Below the pieces are notes generated by a model, which searched no databases, was not told where the DNA came from, and saw only the letters and a program-made list of their open reading frames with translations. DNA of 64,000 nt from contig JAJFIR010000031.1 of NCBI GenBank assembly GCA_021774795.1, forward strand, positions 1 through 64,000, in the 5' to 3' direction. Of the stretch, positions 7,085-14,384 are shown piece by piece (within the stretch, counting starts at the first letter, position 1; the number at the start of each line of letters is the position of its first letter). The translations under genes were made by a program, and so were the position numbers. Source of the stretch: Emcibacteraceae bacterium (GTDB lineage: Bacteria; Pseudomonadota; Alphaproteobacteria; Sphingomonadales; Emcibacteraceae).

Positions 7085-8776
7085 TTACAATGTTCCTGCT
7101 TTCATTTGTTCGGTGGCATAATCCACCGCCCTTGCGGTCAAAGCCATATAAGTTAGTGATGGATTTTGACATGCTGTTGATGTCATGGAAGCCCCGTCAG
7201 TCACAAATAAATTTGGTACTTCATGAGCTTGATTATATTTATTTAATACGCTTGTTCTGGGGTCATGGCCCATTCTTGCTGTCCCCATTTCATGTATGCA
7301 AAGGCCCGGTCGCGCCTCATCAGCATATCCTTCAATATCTTCAAGTCCAGCTGCTTTGAGCATTTCGACACCCGCTTCCACCATATCTTGCTGCATATTC
7401 TTCTCGTTATCACTATGTTCGCATTGAATATGCAAAAGAGGAATGCCCCATTTATCTTTCTTAGTTTCATCAAGCCTTACGTGATTTTGGTAACGCGGTA
7501 ACATTTCACCAAATCCCATCATATCGAACCACCATTCCCCCGGCTGATTGAGGCTTTCTTTAAACTCTGCACCATAACCGGTACCTTCGGCTGCATTTTT
7601 TAGCACCAACCTTGAAGAACCGCCCTCGTAACCATAACCACGAAGAAAATCCGGATGTTCAGTTGTCATATTCTGAAACCGCGGTATATATATACCGTTT
7701 GGCCGCCTGCCCGAATAATATTGGTCTTCAAAACCCGGTACGCGTCCACGTGCCCCTGCCTGAAACACATGATCCATTAAGTAATGGCCCAGCACGCCGC
7801 TGCCATTTGCGATACCCAGTTGAAATGTTTCAGATGTTGAATTTAACATTATTTGAGTTGAACCGAGGGTAGACGCGCAGAGGAAAATGACTTTACCGGA
7901 ATATTCTTTCGCTTCTTTGGTATTTGCGTCAATGACACGAACCCTACTCGCTTTTCCAGTTAACGGATCATAAACAACACTGTGTCCTATCGCGTCGGTC
8001 ACCATTGTTAAGTTTCCGGTACGATTTGCCGCAGGCAATGTCGCTGACTGGCTGGAAAAATAGGCACCAAATGAACAGCCCCGCATACATTCATTGCGAA
8101 ATTGACATTTACTTCGTCCCAGTTCCAATTGCTCTTCGGTCGGTTCGGTCAGGTTAGCCGTTCTGCTAATGATAAAATGACGATCAGAATAGGTACTTTC
8201 GATACGTTCCTTGATGGCTTTTTCAACGCATGTTAATTCCATCGGCGATTGAAACTTGCCATCAGGCAGATGCGGTATACCCTCAACTGATCCGCTGATA
8301 CCAGCGAAGGTTTCAACATAATCATACCATTTTTCAATGTCTTTATAACGAATAGGCCAGTCGACACCATATCCGTCCTTTGCGTTGGCTTCAAAATCCA
8401 TATCGCTCCACCGCAAACTTACTTTTCCCCAGGTTAGGGATTTTCCGCCCAATTGATATCCTCTGATCCATGTGAACAGTCCATCTTCCGGTTGGCTGTA
8501 GGGATGATCAGTGTCTTTGATGAAAAAATGCTTGTATTTCTCGCTCTGAACCGTGAATTGCTGAAGCTTATAGTCACGGTCGAGTTCTTCTTTTGACATT
8601 CTACCATGATTGGGGAGTTCCCATAATGGTTTATTTTCCGTAGGATAATCACCGGCTTCGACATTTCTACCGCGTTCAATAAGCAGCGTTTTCATTCCTT
8701 TTTCACAAAACTCCTTTGCCGCCCATCCACCTGATATGCCGGACCCCACAACAATTGCGTCAAACTCATCTGCCAT
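7085..8776 (-). CDS. GMC-family FAD-dependent sugar/alcohol oxidoreductase
   Basis: The protein begins with the FAD-binding Rossmann motif (VVGSGISGGWAA, GSGISG at residues 11-16), followed by the GMC region GYQLGGKSLTWGKVSLRWS. The C terminus has the catalytic motif HEMGTARMG (His495) and the second conserved residue in CQNPSLTYM (Asn538). A cysteine cluster (CQFRNECMRGCSFGAYF) is typical of the gluconate 2-dehydrogenase/glucoside 3-dehydrogenase branch. No Tat or Sec signal precedes the Rossmann fold, so this copy is probably cytoplasmic or membrane-peripheral. The start codon lies 4 bases after the stop of the sugar isomerase gene, whose last codons carry the ribosome binding site AGGAAG. 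The likely role is oxidation of a sugar, glycoside or cyclitol. Confidence 0.9.
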   Translation of the reverse strand: MADEFDAIVVGSGISGGWAAKEFCEKGMKTLLIERGRNVEAGDYPTENKPLWELPNHGRMSKEELDRDYKLQQFTVQSEKYKHFFIKDTDHPYSQPEDGLFTWIRGYQLGGKSLTWGKVSLRWSDMDFEANAKDGYGVDWPIRYKDIEKWYDYVETFAGISGSVEGIPHLPDGKFQSPMELTCVEKAIKERIESTYSDRHFIISRTANLTEPTEEQLELGRSKCQFRNECMRGCSFGAYFSSQSATLPAANRTGNLTMVTDAIGHSVVYDPLTGKASRVRVIDANTKEAKEYSGKVIFLCASTLGSTQIMLNSTSETFQLGIANGSGVLGHYLMDHVFQAGARGRVPGFEDQYYSGRRPNGIYIPRFQNMTTEHPDFLRGYGYEGGSSRLVLKNAAEGTGYGAEFKESLNQPGEWWFDMMGFGEMLPRYQNHVRLDETKKDKWGIPLLHIQCEHSDNEKNMQQDMVEAGVEMLKAAGLEDIEGYADEARPGLCIHEMGTARMGHDPRTSVLNKYNQAHEVPNLFVTDGASMTSTACQNPSLTYMALTARAVDYATEQMKAGTL

Positions 8777-8780
8777 AATG

Positions 8781-9698
8781 TTAGCTTCCTATAAATTGTC
8801 TTAAATGATTACCACTTTCAATGAGCGCGCGTTTTCTATTTTCGATACTGCCTTCATAGTCACTGTCTTCAACTTCGATACAAAACGCGCCATCAAATCC
8901 TGCGGATTTCATTTTTTCGATATAATTTTGCCAATTAATATCACCACGGCCAGGAATTCGCGGCGTATGATATTCAAGCGGATTGGCCATTGTACCTACA
9001 TCATCAAGTTTGCCCTGATCTACCCTGACGTCTTTCGCGTGGGCATGGAATATCTTGGGCCGAAATTCTTCCCAGGGTTTTTCATGATCCATCTGCATCC
9101 ATACAAGATGCGAAGGATCATAATTAAGGCCAAAATAGTTGGTATTGAATTCAGCAAACATACGTCGCCATATTTTTGGGCTATAGGCGATATTTTTACC
9201 GGCCGGCCATTCGTCATCTGTAAAAAACATCGCACAGTTTTCTATGCCGATACGCGTATTTTTTTGTTCCGCATATGCAAGTATCGGACCCCATACCTCT
9301 TTAAAGCGTGGCCAGTTCTGATCCACATTTTTATGCCAGTCATTACCAATAAAAGTAGTAACCAGATTAATGCCTAAAAGATGCGCCGCATCAATCACTC
9401 GCATTATGTGATCGATATATATCTGCGCTTCATCGTGATCCGGGCAAAGCGCATTTGGATAATAACCAAGTGCGCTTATTTCAATATTCTTTGATTGGCA
9501 TAATTCATTAAGCCTTGCCGCATCTTGCGCGTCAAATCCCACTACATCCAGATGGGTGACACCGGCATATTTTCGTTCTGCCTTGCCTTTCGGCCAACAC
9601 ATCACTTCCACACAATCAAAATTATTCTCAGCCGCAAAATCGATCACCTCTTCAAGCAACATGCCATCCAATATTGCACTCTGAATTCCCAATTTCAT
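8781..9698 (-). CDS. sugar phosphate isomerase/epimerase (xylose-isomerase-like TIM barrel)
   Basis: The 305 residues follow the AP endonuclease 2/xylose-isomerase-like barrel. It opens with MKLGIQSAILD and an early metal-binding region DCVEVMCWP. Later come TFIGNDWH, IGIENCAMFF (metal Glu), GLNYDPSHLVWMQMD (metal Asp and His), FHAHAKDV, PGRGDINWQNYIEKMKSAGFDGAFCIEVED (the typical C-terminal motif with the last Glu). It probably interconverts a keto-sugar or cyclitol made by the GMC enzyme encoded next in the operon. A good ribosome binding site (AAAGGG) precedes its ATG. It is the first gene of the minus-strand operon and is divergent from the transporter. Confidence 0.9.
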   Translation of the reverse strand: MKLGIQSAILDGMLLEEVIDFAAENNFDCVEVMCWPKGKAERKYAGVTHLDVVGFDAQDAARLNELCQSKNIEISALGYYPNALCPDHDEAQIYIDHIMRVIDAAHLLGINLVTTFIGNDWHKNVDQNWPRFKEVWGPILAYAEQKNTRIGIENCAMFFTDDEWPAGKNIAYSPKIWRRMFAEFNTNYFGLNYDPSHLVWMQMDHEKPWEEFRPKIFHAHAKDVRVDQGKLDDVGTMANPLEYHTPRIPGRGDINWQNYIEKMKSAGFDGAFCIEVEDSDYEGSIENRKRALIESGNHLRQFIGS

Positions 9699-9729
9699 TC
9701 ACTAAACCCTTTATACTATTATGCGTTTT

Positions 9730-9743
9730 TGTAACCGATTACA
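9730..9743. promoter_or_regulatory. LacI-type operator candidate, site 1
   Basis: TGTAACCGATTACA is a near-perfect 14-bp palindrome with the central CG step typical of LacI/GalR-family operators. It lies in the 116-base divergent intergenic region between the isomerase operon and the transporter gene, where one regulator could control both arms. No lacI-type gene is in the window. Confidence 0.55.
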
Positions 9744-9765
9744 TTTATACTGGTCAAATATTCTA

Positions 9766-9775
9766 TGATCGGTTA
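9766..9775. promoter_or_regulatory. LacI-type operator candidate, site 2 (degenerate)
   Basis: TGATCGGTTA is, on the other strand, TAACCGATCA, sharing nine of ten bases with the core TAACCGATTA of site 1. The centres are 33-34 bases apart, about three helical turns, so two dimers could bind the same face. It lies 39 bases upstream of the transporter start codon. Confidence 0.4.
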
Positions 9776-9814
9776 TGTTTTCCGTTAAGTAATTATATAA
9801 TAAGGGAGAAAGTT

Positions 9815-11029
9815 ATGGACAGCAAGAAATACGCTCAGCTTAGCGTAATGATGTTTTTGCAGCTTTTTATTTGGGGGTCATGGTTCGTTACGTTGGGTAC
9901 GTATCTTGCTTCTATTGGTTTCAGCGGCTCAGATATCGGAACCGCTTATCTCACAAATAACATTGGTGCAATTATTTCCCCATTATTCATTGGGCTTATT
10001 GCCGACAGGTTTTTCTCCGCGGAGAAGGTAATGGCCCTGCTCCATCTATTGGGCGGTGTTGTCCTTTATTTCGTTTCTGATCTAACCACAACCAGTTCTA
10101 TTATTACCGGTTTGCTGCTTTATAACTCCATTTATATGCCAACTATGGCCCTTGCCAACGCGGTTTCATTTAATCAGATGGATGCACCCGATGCTCAGTT
10201 TCCAAAAATTCGTGTCTGGGGAACAATTGGATGGATCATCGCTGGATTGATGATTTCATATGTATTGGCGGGGCAATTTGATAATGTCGAAGCCTCTTCC
10301 ATTCCCATGAAAATGGGCGCGGTAGCTTCAATCATATTAGGTGTTTATAGTCTTACATTGCCAAACACACCTCCACAAAATACCGAGAAGAAAGTTTCAT
10401 TAAAGGACATATTTGGCCTTGATGCGCTTGCTTTATTAAAAGATAAATCATTTGCAATCTTTGCGTTATGTTCGTTGCTTATATCTATACCGCTTGCTTT
10501 CTATTACGCATTTGCAAATCTTTATTTAAACGAACTCGGAATGGAAGCCGCAGCCGCCAAAATGAGCCTTGGCCAGGTTTCTGAAGTTGGCTTCATGGTT
10601 CTAATGCCGTTATTCTTTCGCCGTTTGGGTGTAAAATGGATGCTCTTTGTCGGCATGGTCGCCTGGATTATCCGCTACGCCCTATTCACAGCAGGTGACA
10701 TGGACAGCCTGGTTTGGATGCTTTACGGCGGCATAATACTTCACGGCGTATGTTATGATTTCTTTTTTGTTACCGGTCAAATTTATGTTGATAACAAAGC
10801 CGATAAAAAAATCCGTGCTAGCGCGCAAAGCTTCATCGCACTCCTTACATATGGTGTGGGACTAGCAATTGGGTCAGGCTTATCGGGTCAGGTCGTTGAT
10901 ATATTCACAGAAAATGGCGTCAAAGACTGGACTGCGATCTGGATAACACCTTGTGTATTAGCCGCCGCTGTCACACTTTTATTCGTACTCACTTTTAAGA
11001 GCGACGATAAAATAGAAAGTAGCAATTAA
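9815..11029 (+). CDS. MFS transporter of the nucleoside:H+ symporter (NupG/XapB-like) family
   Basis: The ATG at 9815 has AAGGGAGAAAG upstream; a longer frame from 9674 would add 47 residues with no family support. The 404-residue product has about twelve hydrophobic helices. It begins MDSKKYAQLSVMMFLQLFIWGSWFVTLGTYL, a typical opening for this family in Proteobacteria and Bacteroidetes, where members often sit in sugar-catabolic loci rather than nucleoside ones. Its divergent partner operon encodes a sugar isomerase and a GMC oxidoreductase, so its substrate is probably a glycoside, keto-sugar or cyclitol. Confidence 0.88.
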   Translation: MDSKKYAQLSVMMFLQLFIWGSWFVTLGTYLASIGFSGSDIGTAYLTNNIGAIISPLFIGLIADRFFSAEKVMALLHLLGGVVLYFVSDLTTTSSIITGLLLYNSIYMPTMALANAVSFNQMDAPDAQFPKIRVWGTIGWIIAGLMISYVLAGQFDNVEASSIPMKMGAVASIILGVYSLTLPNTPPQNTEKKVSLKDIFGLDALALLKDKSFAIFALCSLLISIPLAFYYAFANLYLNELGMEAAAAKMSLGQVSEVGFMVLMPLFFRRLGVKWMLFVGMVAWIIRYALFTAGDMDSLVWMLYGGIILHGVCYDFFFVTGQIYVDNKADKKIRASAQSFIALLTYGVGLAIGSGLSGQVVDIFTENGVKDWTAIWITPCVLAAAVTLLFVLTFKSDDKIESSN

Positions 11030-11055
11030 TCATGCCAATGTAATTGCCAGTATAA

Positions 11056-11403
11056 TTACAGTATATCAAGAACGCTTTCAGGCGGACGACCAATTGATGC
11101 TTTGCCGTTGCAGATAACGATGGGCCGTTCGATTAGTTTTGGTGCATTAATCATAGCCTGAATAAGGTCATCATCACTCAGCGAAATATCATCGAGTCCG
11201 TTTTCTTTATATTCACTTTCATTTTTCCGCATCAAATCGCGCGGCGACTTCGATAGCATAGCAAGTATATTATTTAGCTCTTCCTTATCCGGCACATCAT
11301 TTAGATATTCTTTAATAACGGGCTTTATGCCACGCTCTTCCAGAAGTGCCAATGTCTGACGGGATTTGCTACAGCGCGGATTATGATAAATTGTTACAGT
11401 CAT
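11056..11403 (-). CDS. arsC: arsenate reductase, glutaredoxin-dependent ArsC type
   Basis: The 115-residue protein matches the E. coli plasmid ArsC family over its full length. The catalytic cysteine is Cys11 in HNPRCSKSRQTL, and the three arginines that bind arsenate are present: Arg59 (DLMRKNE), Arg93 (LIERPIVI) and Arg106 (IGRPPE). It reduces arsenate to arsenite with glutathione and glutaredoxin. No ars efflux pump or ArsR regulator is adjacent. A Shine-Dalgarno AGGAG precedes the ATG. Paralogues such as Spx/YffB lack this arginine pattern, so ArsC is preferred. Confidence 0.92.
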   Translation of the reverse strand: MTVTIYHNPRCSKSRQTLALLEERGIKPVIKEYLNDVPDKEELNNILAMLSKSPRDLMRKNESEYKENGLDDISLSDDDLIQAMINAPKLIERPIVICNGKASIGRPPESVLDIL

Positions 11404-11477
11404 GAATATAATCTCCTCGTATTAGTTTTTTTGATATTGTCAAATTAATTCACAATGTCCAGCTTATTTTTGCAATC

Positions 11478-11496
11478 AATAATAAGAATCATTATT
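11478..11496. promoter_or_regulatory. Fur-like iron box
   Basis: AATAATAAGAATCATTATT matches the 19-base E. coli Fur consensus at 15 positions. It ends seven bases before the -35 hexamer of the bfd promoter. This suggests iron-dependent control of bfd and bfr by the Fur protein encoded at 20746-21156, or by another family member such as Irr or RirA. Confidence 0.6.
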
Positions 11497-11503
11497 AACC
11501 TAG

Positions 11504-11531
11504 TTGACAATAATTCTTAATAGCATATAAT
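11504..11531 (+). promoter_or_regulatory. sigma-70-type promoter for bfd
   Basis: TTGACA (11504-11509) and TATAAT (11526-11531) are both perfect consensus hexamers, separated by 16 bases. Transcription would start about 20 bases before the bfd start codon. In an AT-rich genome a perfect pair at this spacing still stands out. Confidence 0.65.
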
Positions 11532-11559
11532 ATTCTCACATCGTTGGAGAATGAGTAAA

Positions 11560-11745
11560 ATGTATATTTGTGTATGCAACGCTTTAAATGAAAATACTGT
11601 ACGCGAAGCAGCCCGGAAAAATAAGGGAAGCCAAAGCGCAGTTAAGATATATGAAACATTGGGTGTTAAACCGCAGTGTGGTATGTGCTTATGCGATGCG
11701 CAGAATATATGTGATAACGAAAAACAATCTCCACACATTTCCTGA
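11560..11745 (+). CDS. bfd: bacterioferritin-associated ferredoxin
   Basis: The 61-residue product MYICVCNALNENTVREAA... has the Bfd pattern of four cysteines (CVC near the N terminus, CGMC about 30 residues later) that bind a [2Fe-2S] cluster. Bfd reduces the heme of bacterioferritin to release stored iron. I chose the second ATG (11560) because MYICVCN is the usual family N terminus and GGAGA sits at the right distance; the ATG at 11551 would be too close to it. The gene is followed 130 bases later by bfr. Confidence 0.92.
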   Translation: MYICVCNALNENTVREAARKNKGSQSAVKIYETLGVKPQCGMCLCDAQNICDNEKQSPHIS

Positions 11746-11875
11746 TCCAGTTAAGAATGATTTTGAGTATTAAAATCAAATACTTACAAAGAAATTATTT
11801 CCCAAGATAATTGACTTCTCACCCCATAAATTCTACCATAGCGACATATATAAAAAAAATGATCAGGAGCATGTT

Positions 11876-12352
11876 ATGAAGGGTGATAGAAAAGTTATTG
11901 AGCATCTCAATAAAATTCTAAAAAACGAACTAACCGCCATTAATCAATATTTCCTTCATAGCCGCATGTATGGTGACTGGGGTCTAAAGGCCTTGGAGGA
12001 GTACGAATACGGCGAATCAATTGATGAAATGAAACACGCAGATGCGCTTATTCAAAGGATATTATTTCTTGAAGGACTTCCCGCATTACAACAACTTGGC
12101 CGGCTTCGAATTGGTGAAAATGTCACCGAAATTATGAAGGGTGATTTAAAACTTGAATTAGAAGGACATGTCGACCTCAAAGAAGCCATCGGTCATGCGG
12201 AAGAAGTGCGCGATTATGTTTCGCGTGAACTATTTGAAAACATTTTGAACGATGAAGAAGAACATATCGACTGGTTAGAAACTAATCTGGAGCTCATTAA
12301 CAAAGTTGGTGAAAAAAATTACCTACAATCACAAATGGGTGACGCTGATTAA
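11876..12352 (+). CDS. bfr: bacterioferritin
   Basis: The 158 residues align over the whole length of bacterioferritin. The ferroxidase ligands are all present: Glu18, Glu51, His54, Glu94, Glu127 and His130. Met52, the axial ligand of the heme shared between two subunits, is also present. The protein forms a 24-mer that oxidises and stores iron. A ribosome binding site AGGAGC precedes the ATG. An intrinsic terminator follows 24 bases after the stop. It probably depends on the upstream iron-regulated promoter, perhaps with its own. Confidence 0.96.
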   Translation: MKGDRKVIEHLNKILKNELTAINQYFLHSRMYGDWGLKALEEYEYGESIDEMKHADALIQRILFLEGLPALQQLGRLRIGENVTEIMKGDLKLELEGHVDLKEAIGHAEEVRDYVSRELFENILNDEEEHIDWLETNLELINKVGEKNYLQSQMGDAD

Positions 12353-12357
12353 AAATC

Positions 12358-13413
12358 TTATTTATGATCCAAACCGATGGCTTCCGTAACATTACCGAAG
12401 CCATCTTTTTTTAGTAATAACTCAAGCTCATTATTGATCTTTCTAACTAACCCCGGTCCATAATATACCAGTGCAGAATATAGCTGAACCAAAGACGCAC
12501 CTGCGCGAATTTTTGCATAAGCATCAGCACCACTACTAATACCACCGACACCAATTAACGGTATTTTTCCTTCTGTGAGCGAATACATTCGTGATAAAAT
12601 TTTTGTAGACAACTCAAATAAAGGTTCGCCGCTTAGTCCACCAGCCTCATTCATTTTAGACGATTTTAAACCATCACGCGACAGTGTCGTATTACTCACA
12701 ACTAATCCGTCCATTTCGTGCTTCATTATTATTTCTGCAACATCTTCGCATTCATCTGATCTTAAATCAGGTGCTATTTTCAAAATAAGGGGAGGTTCTT
12801 TCTGAAGGATTGCTTCGCGTCCAACCGCCTTTAATTTTGTCAGCAGCTCGTCCAACGTTTCCCTGCCTTGCAGAGCACGAAGTCCGGGTGTATTGGGGGA
12901 CGAAATATTGATCGTAAAATAGTCGGCAAATCCCAAAAGCCTTTTTAACCCGATAACATAATCATTAATCGGGTCTTCGCTTAACTTATTTGCACCTAAG
13001 TTAGCACCGACAATACCATTTTCTGAATTTCTATTCTGGAGCATCGAAAAATAGTAATCTAAACCTTTGTTGTTAAATCCCAACCGATTAATGACCGCAT
13101 TGTCTTCCGTCAGTCTAAAAATGCGCGGTTTTTCGTTTCCCGGCTGCGCAAGGGGTGTGACTGTCCCTGTTTCGACGAAGCCAAATCCCTGCTCAAGCAT
13201 TGCTTGATAGACCTCTGCATTTTTATCAAAACCGGCAGCGAGGCCCACAGGATTTAGAAAATCAAGACCCCACAAATTTTGAGACAAACTACCGGAAATC
13301 ACAGGAGATTTACCCGGCAATAACCCGCACTTTAAAGCAAAAATTGCCACTGAATGCGCCTGTTCGGGCGTAAGCATAAATAATAGTGGTCTGACTAGTT
13401 CATATAAACTCAT
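12358..13413 (-). CDS. pyrD: dihydroorotate dehydrogenase, quinone-dependent (class 2)
   Basis: The 351-residue protein oxidises dihydroorotate to orotate in pyrimidine synthesis and passes electrons to quinone at the membrane. The N-terminal helical extension (LVRPLLFMLTPEQAHSVAIFALK) that marks class 2 is present. It is followed by the FMN barrel with NPVGLAAGFDKNAE, GFVETGTVTP, the catalytic loop NISSPNTPGLRALQ (catalytic Ser172), and GVGGISSGADAYAKIRAGASLVQLYSAL, the phosphate-binding end. The DUF952 gene ends 15 bases upstream, so the two are probably co-transcribed. Confidence 0.97.
   Translation of the reverse strand: MSLYELVRPLLFMLTPEQAHSVAIFALKCGLLPGKSPVISGSLSQNLWGLDFLNPVGLAAGFDKNAEVYQAMLEQGFGFVETGTVTPLAQPGNEKPRIFRLTEDNAVINRLGFNNKGLDYYFSMLQNRNSENGIVGANLGANKLSEDPINDYVIGLKRLLGFADYFTINISSPNTPGLRALQGRETLDELLTKLKAVGREAILQKEPPLILKIAPDLRSDECEDVAEIIMKHEMDGLVVSNTTLSRDGLKSSKMNEAGGLSGEPLFELSTKILSRMYSLTEGKIPLIGVGGISSGADAYAKIRAGASLVQLYSALVYYGPGLVRKINNELELLLKKDGFGNVTEAIGLDHK
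12376..12412 (+). terminator. intrinsic terminator of bfr, inside the pyrD coding end
   Basis: GATGGCTTC (12376-12384) pairs with GAAGCCATC (12397-12405), and inside this GTAA pairs with TTAC after one C-C mismatch. Seven T residues follow on the plus strand. The whole hairpin lies within the last codons of the convergent pyrD gene (KKDGFGNVTEAIG), so one sequence serves as coding DNA for one gene and terminator for the other. Confidence 0.85.
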
Positions 13414-13428
13414 TGACCGCCATCTCGA

Positions 13429-13752
13429 TTACCTATCATCTGATATTTCTACCACATTGATTACCGCATCCAGATTTAAGTCACCATATAAATGCGGGAA
13501 TTTCTCTTCATTTCTTGACGTTTCCCATTTGAGACGTGACCGGTCTATCAAATCCAGGCCAATTTTTAAGAGCACTAAATTTTTTTTCCCGACAAAATGT
13601 TTGTCCAAAGTTCCCAAGACCTGATCAAAATTGGAAAAATGTATAAAGCCATCTCTTAAATCGTCTTCAGAGCCACTATAAGTCCCTTGTTTATTGGCGT
13701 TATCCCATTCTTCCCTTGAGCAAATCTTATAGATCACATCTACTTCAAACAT
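13429..13752 (-). CDS. DUF952 family protein
   Basis: The product has the DUF952 signature: VIYKICSREEWDNA near the N terminus, DGFIHFSNFDQVLGT in the middle, LVLLKIGLD, and a C-terminal EKFPHLYGDLNLDAVINVVEI. The family is small, soluble, and of unknown function, though its fold resembles ADP-ribosyl-handling proteins. I use the second ATG (13752) because GGAAAG lies just before it, while the first ATG at 13764 falls within the T-run of the preceding terminator. It lies just upstream of pyrD. Confidence 0.85.
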   Translation of the reverse strand: MFEVDVIYKICSREEWDNANKQGTYSGSEDDLRDGFIHFSNFDQVLGTLDKHFVGKKNLVLLKIGLDLIDRSRLKWETSRNEEKFPHLYGDLNLDAVINVVEISDDR

Positions 13753-13764
13753 TCGACTTTCCAT

Positions 13765-13803
13765 AAAAAAACATGTTTTACCATATATCGATAAAACATG
13801 TTT
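13765..13803 (-). terminator. intrinsic terminator after the XRE regulator
   Basis: A perfect 12-bp stem, AAACATGTTTTA at 13769-13780 and TAAAACATGTTT at 13792-13803, encloses 11 bases. Read on the minus strand it is followed by a run of seven T. It lies 34 bases past the stop of the XRE gene and only about 13 bases before the start codon of the DUF952 gene, so it could also act as an attenuator for DUF952-pyrD. Confidence 0.75.
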
Positions 13804-13836
13804 CTAAAACTTTTTATTATTAAATAATAATAAAAT

Positions 13837-14268
13837 TTATTTTTTACCATTTGATCCAATAGCGGAATTACCAACGGCCTTAACCATTTCAAATATCTTT
13901 TTACGCACTGTAGGATCGGTTATTTTATAATATGCACGAACAAGTTCTAATGTTTCACGGCGGGAAAGTTTATCTACTTCAAATACTTGTTTGTTCCCTT
14001 CAGCCATGCCGTCCGCTTTACGGGTTGTATCAGAATCCATTTCATCAAAGAAAAACGATACAGGAACGTCAAGAATTCTCGAAAGCTGGAATAAACGACT
14101 TGATCCAATTCTATTGGCACCCCGCTCATACTTTTGTACTTGTTGGAATGTTAATCCAAGCGCGTTTCCTAATTTTTCCTGGCTCATGCCAAGTAGCGTT
14201 CTTCTTAATCGCACGCGCGCGCCAACGTGGATATCAACCGGGTCTGGTGATGATTTAATCATGCTCAT
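13837..14268 (-). CDS. XRE-family transcriptional regulator
   Basis: A helix-turn-helix domain occupies residues about 15-75: VDIHVGARVRLRRTLLGMSQEKLGNALGLTFQQVQKYERGANRIGSSRLFQLSRILDVPVSFFF. This sequence is close to a regulator conserved across Alphaproteobacteria, usually found next to lnt and metK. The C-terminal part ends with LSRRETLELVRAYYKITDPTVRKKIFEMVKAV, also typical. The ATG at 14268 is preferred to the TTG at 14289, with AAGG upstream. Here metK does not follow, a departure from the usual order. Confidence 0.9.
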   Translation of the reverse strand: MSMIKSSPDPVDIHVGARVRLRRTLLGMSQEKLGNALGLTFQQVQKYERGANRIGSSRLFQLSRILDVPVSFFFDEMDSDTTRKADGMAEGNKQVFEVDKLSRRETLELVRAYYKITDPTVRKKIFEMVKAVGNSAIGSNGKK

Positions 14269-14384
14269 AATTATATGTACCTTGTTCAATCAAAATTTAC
14301 AGTCTACCTCCCGACCTTGCAAATTAAGACCGACCGCCCAAAAGTAAGTTCCTATTTAGTGTTGAAGCAATTTCACGTCAAGCA

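Noticed and set aside
11588-11773. Plus-strand frame overlapping bfd in another frame
   Set aside because: The product is a shadow of bfd with no family features.
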